Assembly: GCA_006546595.1 (NCBI GenBank)
Contig: VIAD01000002.1
Span: 268,481-332,480, forward strand
Direction of reading: 5' to 3'
DNA length: 64,000 nt
From: Moraxellaceae bacterium AER2_44_116
Lineage (GTDB): Bacteria; Pseudomonadota; Gammaproteobacteria; Pseudomonadales; Moraxellaceae
Both the position numbers and the translations under genes were made by a program. Below are positions 9,162 to 17,107 of this stretch, piece after piece. Position 1 is the stretch's first letter. Every line of letters begins with the position of its first letter. Below the pieces are notes generated by a model. The model saw only the letters and a list, made by a program, of their open reading frames with translations. It ran no database searches and was not told the origin of the DNA.

Positions 9162-10505
9162 ATGACTCCTGAATTGTTACTGCCTGCTGGCAGCCTTGAA
9201 AAAATGCGTACTGCTTATGACTTTGGTGCGGATGCCGTGTACGCAGGTTTGCCGCGTTATTCGTTGCGTGCACGTAATAATGACTTTCGGGTAGAGCAAT
9301 TGGCACAAGGTATTGAAGAAGCACATACACGTGGCAAGCAGTTTTATGTGACCGCCAATATCTTGCCACATAACGATAAAGTGCGTAGTTTTGTTCGTCA
9401 GTTGCAGCCGATTGTCGAGATGAAACCCGATGCCTTTATCATGGCCGACCCCGGTTTGATTATGTTGGCGCGTGAAGCATGGCCAGATATTAATATTCAT
9501 TTGTCGGTGCAAGCTAACACCCTTAATTATGCCTCAGTGAAATTTTGGCAAAGTGTCGGTGTTAAACGCATTATTTTGTCGCGTGAATTATCCTTAGATG
9601 AAATTGCAGAAATTCGCCAACAATGCCCTGATATGGAAATAGAAGTATTTGTGCATGGTGCATTGTGTATTGCTTATTCGGGACGTTGTTTATTATCGGG
9701 TTATTTTAACCGCCGCGACCCTAATCAAGGTACATGTACCAATGCTTGTCGTTGGAATTATAAAATGCACGATGCCGACCAGAACGAAGCGGGCGATGTC
9801 GTTAAATTACAAGGTTTTGATTTTGGTAAAGAATTGGAAGAAGCCAATAGTAGTTTTTCCGCGTGTGGTAGTACTGAGCGTCATCCTGCCGCCAATCAAG
9901 TTTATTTAATTGAAGAAGCCAATCGTGCGGGTGAATTAATGCCGATTATGGAAGATGAACACGGCACATATATCATGAACTCTAAGGATTTACGCGCCAT
10001 TGAATATATTGAAAAATTGACCAACATTGGTGTGACTTCCTTAAAAATCGAAGGCCGTACCAAGTCACAATATTATGTAGCGCGTACCGCGCAAACTTAT
10101 CGTCGAGCGATTGATGATGCTGTCGCAGGGCGGCCATTTAATCCTGAGTTACTGTTAGAGTTAGAAGGTTTGTCGAATCGGGGTTATACCGCAGGTTTTT
10201 TACAACGTCATGTGTCGCAAGACACGCAAAACTATATTACAGGCAACTCCGAAGCGAAACGAAGCCAGTTTGTGGGGCAAGTATTGTCGGTTGAAGACGG
10301 TTGGGCTTTAGTGGATGTCAAAAATCGTTTTGCCCTACAAGATCGGCTAGAAGTGATTCATCCTCAAGGTAATGTCGAAATGATTTTAACCGAGATGCGT
10401 GGCAAGCATAACGAGGCCGTTGATGTTGCTGCGGGTAGTGGCATTTTAGTCAAGATTCCTTTAGCAAGTACATTTAATGGCGCGATGATAGCAAGATTGT
10501 TGTAA
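9162..10505 (+). CDS. trhP: tRNA 5-hydroxyuridine modification protein TrhP (YegQ, peptidase U32 family)
   Basis: This U32-family protein takes part in prephenate-dependent hydroxylation of U34 in tRNA. It is 447 residues, close to E. coli YegQ/TrhP (about 450). The N-terminus PELLLPAGSLEKMRTAYDFGADAVYAG and the segment VHGALCIAYSGRCLLSGYFNRRDPNQGTC match the U32 pattern, with conserved cysteines (C165, C172, C188, C192 region) thought to hold an Fe-S cluster. SLKIEGRTKSQYYVA is the second family signature. The assignment to TrhP rather than RlhA or UbiU/V rests on length and the N-terminal sequence. Confidence 0.9.
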   Translation: MTPELLLPAGSLEKMRTAYDFGADAVYAGLPRYSLRARNNDFRVEQLAQGIEEAHTRGKQFYVTANILPHNDKVRSFVRQLQPIVEMKPDAFIMADPGLIMLAREAWPDINIHLSVQANTLNYASVKFWQSVGVKRIILSRELSLDEIAEIRQQCPDMEIEVFVHGALCIAYSGRCLLSGYFNRRDPNQGTCTNACRWNYKMHDADQNEAGDVVKLQGFDFGKELEEANSSFSACGSTERHPAANQVYLIEEANRAGELMPIMEDEHGTYIMNSKDLRAIEYIEKLTNIGVTSLKIEGRTKSQYYVARTAQTYRRAIDDAVAGRPFNPELLLELEGLSNRGYTAGFLQRHVSQDTQNYITGNSEAKRSQFVGQVLSVEDGWALVDVKNRFALQDRLEVIHPQGNVEMILTEMRGKHNEAVDVAAGSGILVKIPLASTFNGAMIARLL

Positions 10506-10532
10506 AACAATTATCTACACAGAGCTAAAAAT

Positions 10533-11078
10533 ATGGTGGCGATTGATGGTGCGGTAATAGTCAATGACACGGTGTTGTTGCAAGCGTTCCCACCAGTTGC
10601 CAAGCCCGATGCGCGTATTTTGATCTTGGGTAGTATGCCCAGTGCCGCCTCGCTATCGGCACAACAATATTATGCGCATCCGCGTAATGCGTTTTGGTCT
10701 ATTTTATCAACGATCACGGGCGTGGCGGCGGATGCGCCTTATAGCGAACGGTTAAATAGTTTGATAGATGCTCGCTTTGCGCTGTGGGATGTTTTGCAGG
10801 GTTGTGAGCGTAAAGGCAGTTTAGATTCCGCTATTGTCGATGCCACGAGCGTGACGAATGATTTTGCACTTTTTATCAGCGAACATCCCTATCTTGAGCG
10901 GGTGGTATTTAATGAAGCTAAGGCAGAACAGTGTTTTCGGCGGCAAGTCCAGTTACCACCGTCGATGCGCGATGCGCTAGAGTTTCGGAGAGTGCCTTCC
11001 ACCAGTCCTGCTCATGCCAGTTGGTCTTTTCAGCGTAAATTAGAGGTATGGCGGGATGCTCTTTGTTTTGATGAATAG
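10533..11078 (+). CDS. DNA-deoxyinosine (hypoxanthine) glycosylase, UDG superfamily family 6
   Basis: This 181-residue protein is predicted to excise hypoxanthine (deaminated adenine) from DNA. Two features place it in the uracil-DNA glycosylase superfamily: the N-terminal motif ILGSMPSAASLSAQQYYAHPRNAFW, corresponding to GSxPG...YYxxPxNxFW, and a C-terminal SPAHASWSF segment. Family 6 (HDG) usually reads like this, while the Mug family is close. It is 27 bases after trhP and may be co-transcribed with it and with the next small gene. Confidence 0.8.
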   Translation: MVAIDGAVIVNDTVLLQAFPPVAKPDARILILGSMPSAASLSAQQYYAHPRNAFWSILSTITGVAADAPYSERLNSLIDARFALWDVLQGCERKGSLDSAIVDATSVTNDFALFISEHPYLERVVFNEAKAEQCFRRQVQLPPSMRDALEFRRVPSTSPAHASWSFQRKLEVWRDALCFDE

Positions 11079-11101
11079 TTTGTCTTGTCGTTGGTTTTAA
11101 T

Positions 11102-11425
11102 ATGACTCCTCTTTATCGTATTTTTCTAATGTTTGAATGGGGTGGAGGCAGCCTTTGGTGTGGCAACGAAGCTGCATTAGAGAAATTTGATGTTGGCTCG
11201 TTGGAGGAGGTTTTGCCGCTATCTACATCTATCCGCGAGCAACTGGATAAGTTGTCGGCATGGCATGATCAGGCATTAAATTGGTCTAACCCCGCCGATG
11301 TCAGTCCATGGAATGAAGATGAGTTTGAGCGTTTTGAGAATGCAGCCAATGCCATGCGTGTGCAACTACAAGCAGAGCTTGGTGCTGATTTTGAGATTGT
11401 ATATGTGCCACTTGGCAAAAATTAA
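11102..11425 (+). CDS. Small conserved hypothetical protein
   Basis: This 107-residue soluble, acidic protein is not a family I can name. It begins MTPLYRIFLMFEWGGGSLW and is rich in Trp, Glu and Asp, with a probable alpha-helical middle (EDEFERFENAANAMRVQLQAEL) and a short C-terminal beta strand (FEIVYVPL). No signal peptide, membrane segment or metal motif is visible. It lies 23 bases after the glycosylase gene on the same strand, so it is likely the last gene of that operon. It is the last chromosomal gene before the tRNA-borne island. Confidence 0.65.
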   Translation: MTPLYRIFLMFEWGGGSLWCGNEAALEKFDVGSLEEVLPLSTSIREQLDKLSAWHDQALNWSNPADVSPWNEDEFERFENAANAMRVQLQAELGADFEIVYVPLGKN

Positions 11426-11490
11426 TTACTCGTGCCTAGGCTAGTGCTTTATTTTAAGCCAACGACTTAAGTGTTGTCGTCATGGACGTA

Positions 11491-11523
11491 AAATAAAAAA
11501 GCCCTACATTTCTGTAAGGCTTT
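11491..11523 (-). terminator. Displaced terminator of the tRNA-CAU gene
   Basis: On the minus strand a 9-bp stem with one mismatch (AGCCTTACA/TGTAGGGCT) is followed by TTTTTTATTTTA, a good intrinsic terminator for minus-strand transcription. It lies 10 bases beyond the 15-bp tRNA 3'-end copy at 11532. Before the island inserted it would have directly followed the tRNA gene now at 17672-17748. The upstream plus-strand genes converge on it. Confidence 0.75.
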
Positions 11524-11531
11524 GATATATA

Positions 11532-11546
11532 TGGTGGGTCTGCACG
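11532..11546. repeat. att direct repeat, distal end of the island
   Basis: These 15 bases (TGGTGGGTCTGCACG) are identical to 17672-17686, the 3' end of the tRNA-CAU gene including CCA. The pair brackets the integrase and cargo, as expected for a P4-type integrase that uses a tRNA 3' end. Confidence 0.8.
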
Positions 11547-12008
11547 CACTCAAATAATTACCTAATGCATTGAATTTGAATGGTTTTATTTTGTTACAAA
11601 AAACGGTTACTGCTTAAGTTACCGTAATATGGTTTTACCACTTTGCTAAATAAAAATGATGTAAGTCTAGTCTTACTGCTCCTTGTATTATATCAGCAGA
11701 AAAAACTACGCTGAAGTCAATTTTAGAGTCTAATTCAGAAGCAGGGGTTTTTATTGAATCGTACGAATTTTAGCTTCTGAGCTGTACGGAAACCCCGAAT
11801 TTTTATACACTAGATCGCAAGGATAAATTGTTTGGTTTGTGGTGGAAAAAGTCAGTCGAAACTCCATAGATTTCCCCAAACAATCACCTAATAAAAAACA
11901 AGCATGATTCGCTTGAATGGCTGAGTTATGTCTAAATAAATGAAGCTTGTTGCAGCCTTTAAATCTAAGATTCAGACACTTCTAATTATTTACTTCCCAC
12001 TTCGATAT
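11547..12008. other. Non-coding left end of the island
   Basis: No convincing gene is present. The stretch holds GTTACC-type motifs near 11604-11624, similar to those at the other end of the island and possibly integrase arm sites. It also holds a candidate pseudoknot-forming segment at 11735-11796. The rest is AT-rich without visible repeats. Confidence 0.6.
11735..11796. ncRNA. Candidate pseudoknot-forming structured RNA
   Basis: Two perfect inverted repeats interleave: TCAGAAGC (11735-11742) with GCTTCTGA (11773-11780), and GGGGTTT (11744-11750) with AAACCCC (11790-11796). A third pair, CGTAC (11760-11764) with GTACG (11784-11788), nests inside the second and also crosses the first. If transcribed this would be an H-type pseudoknot. 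On the plus strand it is followed by GAATTTTTAT. The strand, promoter and function are unknown. Confidence 0.4.
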
Positions 12009-13367
12009 TCATCTAGTGTGTTGCACACTTTGCCAGTGATAAAACTCTGAAGGTCGTAAGCCATAGCGCGCCAGTACACCTTCATGTAATCGACGCAGTT
12101 CCTCAATAATCAATGCCTGAACATTGTCTCGGTCACTATCATTTACTGATAACGCGACCGTTTGCTGGATAACGGTCAGTGCATCTTTTTCTGGCTGGGT
12201 CACAATGTCGCGCACGGTTTGTTTGATCAGTTGGCGATAGGCTAGTCTAATGGGGTCTGGCTCCATCAAGTCTTGTTTAATTGCCATATATTCCTGCGTT
12301 GAACGCTCATATGCCCAAACATACACATCACGTAGCAACTCAATACGGGTCAATTCATAAACACCTAGAATCGCTCGGTGATAGGCTTGTTCTGGCACAT
12401 CAACAAAAGTCAGTGGGCACAAGTTGGCGCGTATTAACGGCAGATTAGCCGCCAGTCGTGAGGTGCGTTTGTTGATGTCCGCAAAAGGCTGCAAGTAAGG
12501 TAAATGTACCATCACAAAAAAAGATTGTTCAAATGGGTCACTGATTTGGCTGGCTTTGGTCAGTACACTATCTAGCATATCGTTAATTTGCGAAGGTATC
12601 GCCAAGGGACGAAAAGCACTTTGTCCAATTTCGACTATGTGCTGGCGAACTCGTCCTTCATCGGCGGGATTGGGTAGTAGATTTTCTGACAGTGAACTAT
12701 GCAGATTCAACAAGGTGTAGCGATTAAACGCTACACTGTCAGCATTATCGACCAAAAGCTCAATGGCCGCTTTATGATTCAGGATCATCTGGGTTTCGAG
12801 TACCGCTTTACCTTCGGCGATTGTGCCATGTTCAATTAACCGACGAGTATCCAGCCGCGAATAGGTGTTACCTTCCAAATGGCTTGAAGCCCAAGATAAG
12901 TCGATTAGCAAGCGATCCAACATGGCACGGCCATAAGTACCCGCAGGGAGTTGGCTCTGACCTGTATCACCCATCTTGCGTAATTGTCGGCGTAGCGGTT
13001 CAGGTAAATACCATGTCTGATTGGGTTGGTAGCTATCTAGAAAGTCTTGTTGATAGCCGACGGGCTTGCGCGCCTCGATGGGTTGATCAATATAGGCAAG
13101 AATATCTGTGCTATCTGCCGATAGAGGAATGTAACTGGGAAAAGCGTCTGACAGGCTCGGTAGTGTCGATAGGGAAGCAGAAGTTGCATGATAACGTCTT
13201 GCACGTCCTTGCCCCACGGCCATAATGCGCTGTTCCGCAATCAACTGGCTAATCCAACGTTGGGCTGTTCGGCGGGCTACCTCGGGATGCTGGGTTAATA
13301 GCTCGGCAAGGGTAAGCCCTTGGATGGATTGCGTGATTGTTTGTAATAAGGTATTAATGTTTGACAT
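12009..13367 (-). CDS. Fic-domain protein with N-terminal winged helix and altered active site
   Basis: This is a 452-residue Fic family protein; most members transfer AMP from ATP to target proteins. Residues 1-60 look like a winged helix-turn-helix (LTLAELL...VARRTAQRWISQL). The inhibitory motif SSHLEGN (161-167) fits the (S/T)xxxE(G/N) pattern. The Fic loop reads QPFADINKRTSR (293-304), so the catalytic His of HPFx(D/E)GNxRxxR is Gln and the Gly is Ile. Canonical AMPylation is therefore doubtful. The start codon lies in an array of 10-bp repeats that looks like its own operator. It is divergent from the RloA remnant within the island. Confidence 0.85.
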   Translation of the reverse strand: MSNINTLLQTITQSIQGLTLAELLTQHPEVARRTAQRWISQLIAEQRIMAVGQGRARRYHATSASLSTLPSLSDAFPSYIPLSADSTDILAYIDQPIEARKPVGYQQDFLDSYQPNQTWYLPEPLRRQLRKMGDTGQSQLPAGTYGRAMLDRLLIDLSWASSHLEGNTYSRLDTRRLIEHGTIAEGKAVLETQMILNHKAAIELLVDNADSVAFNRYTLLNLHSSLSENLLPNPADEGRVRQHIVEIGQSAFRPLAIPSQINDMLDSVLTKASQISDPFEQSFFVMVHLPYLQPFADINKRTSRLAANLPLIRANLCPLTFVDVPEQAYHRAILGVYELTRIELLRDVYVWAYERSTQEYMAIKQDLMEPDPIRLAYRQLIKQTVRDIVTQPEKDALTVIQQTVALSVNDSDRDNVQALIIEELRRLHEGVLARYGLRPSEFYHWQSVQHTR

Positions 13368-13450
13368 GGCACAGTTTGGCGCAGTTTTAAAAGGTAGTGG
13401 CGCAATTATGGCGCAGTTTTGGTGGTAATGCTATTGGGAATGGCGTAGTT
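13367..13450. promoter_or_regulatory. Five-copy operator-like array upstream of fic
   Basis: The 10-bp motif TGGCGCAGTT (variants with A or T at one or two positions) starts at 13367, 13377, 13398, 13409 and 13441. Spacings of 10, 21, 11 and 32 bases are all near multiples of one helical turn. The first copy overlaps the fic start codon. The Fic protein has an N-terminal HTH, so autoregulation is the simplest reading. Confidence 0.6.
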
Positions 13451-13475
13451 TAGATGGTCTCGCGCTATAAACTTT

Positions 13476-13736
13476 ATGCAACGACACCAGCCTACACTGA
13501 ATAGCAAAGGCGCACAGCTCATCTTTACCACGCACGATACGTCGTTATTGGATGCCCCAAATTTATTTCGTCGTGATCAAATTTGGCTTGTGGAAAAAGA
13601 TCGTGAGCAGGCTTCGGGTCTTGTCAGTTTATCTGAGTTTAGTCCACGCAAAAATGAAGCCTTAGAGCGCGGTTATTTGATGGGGCGTTACGGCGGTGTC
13701 CCCTTCCTAGAGCATCATTTGGGAGTGAAGCATTAA
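13476..13736 (+). pseudogene. Remnant of RloA-type AAA ATPase (C-terminal fragment)
   Basis: The 86 codons match only the C-terminal end of RloA-type ATPases. SKGAQLIFTTHDTSLLD is the beta strand and H-loop/switch region of the ABC/SMC-like fold, followed by DQIWLVEKD and the tail GRYGGVPFLE. Walker A, the signature motif and Walker B are absent, and an in-frame stop at 13446 precedes the first Met. The remnant ends at the RloB start with a one-base overlap (TAATG). It was part of an RloAB pair, and the N-terminal portion was lost when the Fic side of the island joined here. Confidence 0.75.
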
Positions 13737-14398
13737 TGGCGCGTGATAACTCCCCCAAAGCACGTCAACGCCAACAACTTGATCGTAAACAAAGTCAGCG
13801 TGCTAGTTATGATCGCATCTTGATCGTGTCTGAGGGTAGTAAGAGCGAACCGTTATACTTTAAAGAAATTCGCTCAGCATATCGTTTGCATACAACCAAT
13901 GTAGAAGTTCGACCCAGTGAGTTAGGTACCGCTCCTATACAAGTGGTGCAGTATGCAAAAGAGCTGTTTGAAAACGGTGATGCCCATAAAGGTATTTTGC
14001 CGCGAGCTTTTGAGCAAGTGTATGCTGTTTTTGATCGGGATGACCACGAAAGCTATTTTCAAGTACTGAGGTTGGGGGAGTCGTTGAATGGCAAATTGCG
14101 TAATGATACTAAGCAAGCAATTATGTTCAAAGCGATTGCATCGGTGCCAAGTTTTGAATTATGGCTGTTATTACATTTTGAAGATGCTCAAGCACCATTG
14201 CATCGGGACGAGGCTCTTGGAAGGCTAAAACGACATATACCCCGTTATGAAAAAGGGATGGGAATAACGCGTTCGACATTGTCAGTTGCATCGCAACGCG
14301 CCCAAATACTAGCAAAGCGGTTTAACGCCGATACTGTACCAGAACCTTATACGGCTGTTGTTGAGCTTGTGCAATTATTGACCCAATTACGGCAGTAG
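13736..14398 (+). CDS. RloB-like protein (Toprim-fold nuclease partner of RloA)
   Basis: This 220-residue protein is intact and of normal RloB length. The basic N-terminus (residues 1-25, rich in Lys, Arg and Gln) is followed by ILIVSEGSKSEPLYFKE, with the Toprim Glu at residue 33, and YAVFDRDDHE (about 97-105), giving the DxD acidic pair. SFELWLLLHFED (near 145) is a further RloB signature. RloB with an RloA ATPase forms abortive-infection type defence modules. Here the ATPase is only a remnant, so RloB is either inactive, works alone, or uses another ATPase in the genome. Confidence 0.82.
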   Translation: MARDNSPKARQRQQLDRKQSQRASYDRILIVSEGSKSEPLYFKEIRSAYRLHTTNVEVRPSELGTAPIQVVQYAKELFENGDAHKGILPRAFEQVYAVFDRDDHESYFQVLRLGESLNGKLRNDTKQAIMFKAIASVPSFELWLLLHFEDAQAPLHRDEALGRLKRHIPRYEKGMGITRSTLSVASQRAQILAKRFNADTVPEPYTAVVELVQLLTQLRQ

Positions 14399-14501
14399 CC
14401 GAGCTTGCATGAAAAAAACGGGTTTAAAACATTAATCCGCTATTTGATAATGATGGTGAATGTGTATTCGTAACTTATTGACTATAAGGAAGAGGTTTGT
14501 T

Positions 14502-15530
14502 ATGTCCAAATTTTACGAAATAGAACCCACTTTAGAAAGTTATTGGCGGTCAGTTATCCTATTTGGCCGTAATGTCGCTTCTTATAAATTTGCTTTAGCC
14601 AAATCACTATATGACCTGAAAGACTCAGGGCAAACCTTAATTGCTCTTGACCAATTAGCTGTACCGTTCGCCAAACATATTACCGAACATCTTCAGGGCT
14701 GCGACAAACAAGGTACGTCTGAAAGCAGTCGATTTCTAAATGTCTGCCGTCAGTTTAATCAGCAAGCCATTAGCCACGATAAATTATTAGAAACAACAGT
14801 GCAGCTTGGTTTTAATAACGTGATTGATGCCTTTCACAATGTTCATAATCAAGAATTGCCTCAACGATTTTTTATTGATGAGCGCAAAACCAAAGGTGGA
14901 ATTGTTTTAACTGATAGTTTTTTTCAATTAGGTGAAAGCCTACATTACGAAAGTCTGACGCAAGAAACCGAAGCGCGTTGGCGATTGGTTGAAACGGCGT
15001 GGGAATTAAATTTGCCTCGACATTTAGTGCAAGTGAGCTATCAAGAAAGTACAGGTATTTTTATTGCCGATAATAAATTACGGCGTGTGCCTGTTACATT
15101 GGCTAAGCCTGCGTTAAATGGTTATCAAAAAGGTCGTTGTTTTTATTGTTTCAAAGAAATCACCATTGAGTCAGACCAAGCGCACTCTGCCGATGTTGAC
15201 CACTTTTTTCCGCATATTTTAAGGCAATGTGATGCTGATAAACCTGTTAATGGCGTGGCAAACTTAGTATTGGCTTGCCTTGATTGTAATCGTGGTAAGC
15301 AGGGTAAGTTTGAAAAGTTACCCAGCATAAAATTACTGGAACGGTTACATAGCCGTAATGAATATTTAATTACTAGCCATCATCCGTTGCGCGAAACCTT
15401 GATTGCTCAAACTGGTTTAACCCAGCAACAACGACAAGGGTTTTTACAGGACGCTTATGATTGTGCCACGTTGTATTGTGGTTCAAGTCAAAAATGGCAG
15501 CCTAGCCAACAAGGGACGGCAATTTTTTAA
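14502..15530 (+). CDS. HNH endonuclease (island cargo)
   Basis: This 342-residue protein has a C-terminal HNH nuclease domain: zinc cysteines in GRCFYCFKE (about residues 211-218), the catalytic segment SADVDHFFPHIL (about 230-241) and NLVLACLDCNRGKQGK (about 252-267). The N-terminal 200 residues are helical and not recognised. Start 14502 follows GGAAGAGG at good spacing; an in-frame start at 14460 has none. It converges with the methyltransferase and overlaps it by 29 bases. A nuclease role in defence is likely from the setting; the target is unknown. Confidence 0.82.
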   Translation: MSKFYEIEPTLESYWRSVILFGRNVASYKFALAKSLYDLKDSGQTLIALDQLAVPFAKHITEHLQGCDKQGTSESSRFLNVCRQFNQQAISHDKLLETTVQLGFNNVIDAFHNVHNQELPQRFFIDERKTKGGIVLTDSFFQLGESLHYESLTQETEARWRLVETAWELNLPRHLVQVSYQESTGIFIADNKLRRVPVTLAKPALNGYQKGRCFYCFKEITIESDQAHSADVDHFFPHILRQCDADKPVNGVANLVLACLDCNRGKQGKFEKLPSIKLLERLHSRNEYLITSHHPLRETLIAQTGLTQQQRQGFLQDAYDCATLYCGSSQKWQPSQQGTAIF

Positions 15531-16107
15531 TCACCAAATTATGCCAAGTTAGTTGCCTTTTGGGTTCTAAGTCAATTTCGTGGATAAGTACAGTTGCTTG
15601 ATTATCAGTAAATAACTGGAAAAGATTAGCAAGGTTAATATCTTCGTAAAGTTTGCCATTTTCTCGTTTATCGGGCTGATGTGTTCCTCGCAAGGTAATA
15701 ATCAAAATGCCTTCATTTTTAAGTAACGCCAATAACCGCAAACATGCCGTTTTTACGTCTGCTTGGTGCAAGTGCATTAACACGGCTGAACATAAAATGT
15801 TTTCAAAAGTATTGACGTCAAGACTGTTTAAATTGGGTAAATAGTCGTGTTGCAGCGTCAAATTTGGATAAATCTCTTGCGCTTTTTGCAACATAGCCAA
15901 TGAGCCATCAATACTAACCATTTCAAACCCTTGTTCAGATAGATGGTGACTATCTCGACCAATGCCACAACCAATATCGGCGGTTAACCCTTTTTTTATA
16001 AAGTGTTGGTTAATCAGGCTGTAAAGTTTTTCAGGGATGAGAGACGCATGAAGTTGCGCGATATTGTCAGCATCTTTATTGTAACTATCTATGGTTGTTT
16101 TATCCAT
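15502..16107 (-). CDS. Class I SAM-dependent methyltransferase (island cargo)
   Basis: This 201-residue methyltransferase has a Rossmann fold. Motif I is ADIGCGIGRDSHHLSEQG (about residues 41-58), with an acidic residue at the end of strand 2 (MVSIDGS, about 60-66). It has no (D/N)PPY or PC motif, so it does not look like a DNA base methyltransferase; its best resemblance is to small-molecule or protein methyltransferases. It overlaps the HNH gene tail to tail by 29 bases. It could modify a product connected with the neighbouring nuclease, or be an unrelated passenger. Confidence 0.75.
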   Translation of the reverse strand: MDKTTIDSYNKDADNIAQLHASLIPEKLYSLINQHFIKKGLTADIGCGIGRDSHHLSEQGFEMVSIDGSLAMLQKAQEIYPNLTLQHDYLPNLNSLDVNTFENILCSAVLMHLHQADVKTACLRLLALLKNEGILIITLRGTHQPDKRENGKLYEDINLANLFQLFTDNQATVLIHEIDLEPKRQLTWHNLVIKKLPSLVG

Positions 16108-16169
16108 TTTGCATGATTCCTTATCTTGAATATGTTGGGTTTTATTGGTTTGTTACCACTGCGGTAACA

Positions 16170-17107
16170 CTATGATTTTTTATGAAAACTATCAGTTCTT
16201 AAATTCGGAAAAATATAGTAGCCATGTCCAGAATAGGGGTGAATGGCTTTTAAAATAGCCAATGCCTGATGGGATAAGGGTACGATGTGATCTGATCATG
16301 GTGTGTTTTACTGGCTTTAAAACGCCATTCCGCTTTATCCATGTTAATATCTTTCCACTCGGCTTGCCTCAATTCGCTAGGTCGAACAAAGATCAATGGG
16401 GCAAGTTGTAAAGCGGAGCGTACGACATAAGTACCTTGGTAGCCGTCAATTTGTCGTAGTAGTTCACCGACCTTCAGGGGTTCGGTGATAGATGCCATGT
16501 GTTTTTCCTTTGGGGTTTTCAGCACATCCACCAAGTGAACAGTTGGATTATGTTCCGCCCGACTAGTGGCAATCGCATGACGAAAAACTTGACCGATAGT
16601 GGATTTTGCTCTGTGTGCGGTTTCGATTGCTTCTCTTTCTTCAATACGACGTAAAACGGACAGAATATCACTTGCTTTAATCTCTGTAATAGGTCGATCT
16701 CCTAGACAAGGAAAGATGTCTCTTTTTAAGCGAGATTCAACTTTAGAATGATAGTTAGAAATCCATTCAGATTTTTTAATAGCCAACCATTCATAAGCAA
16801 TCAGCATAAAGCTATCCTTCACCTCTTCATTGTCAGCTAGTTTACTGGCTTTACGATTAGCAGAAGGGTCAATGCCTGTTGCCACCATGCGCCGTGCTTC
16901 GTCGCGTTTTTCTCTAGCCGTCTTTAAGGTGATTTCAGGGTAAGTCCCCATGGATAAGGTTTTACGTTTTCCTTCAAAGGTGTAGTCAAAACGCCACCAT
17001 CTTCCTCCCTTTGCTTTGACTAACAAGTACAGTCCTTTTTCATCCGACTTTTTAAAATCTCGTTCTTGAGGTTTTGCATTACGACAAGCAGTATCAGTTA
17101 ATGCCAT
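16170..17107 (-). pseudogene. Frameshifted, truncated P4-type tyrosine integrase
   Basis: The frame from 17107 gives a 285-residue product with the N-terminal arm-binding domain of P4-family integrases (ALTDTACRNAKP, then KGLYLLVKAKGGRWWRFDY and a LSMGTYPEITL segment). The core-binding domain and the first catalytic Arg region (APLIFVRPSELRQAEW) follow. Near 16290 the frame is lost. Another frame continues with HIVPLSHQALAILKAI and YYIFPNLRT, the normal continuation, and stops at 16170-16172. The His-x-x-Arg and nucleophilic Tyr are absent altogether. It is the integrase that brought in the island and is now inactive. Confidence 0.85.

Noticed and set aside
15502..16107. DNA methyltransferase of a restriction-modification system with the adjacent HNH gene
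   Set aside because: No (D/N)PPY or PC catalytic motif is visible in the 201 residues, so DNA base methylation is not supported.
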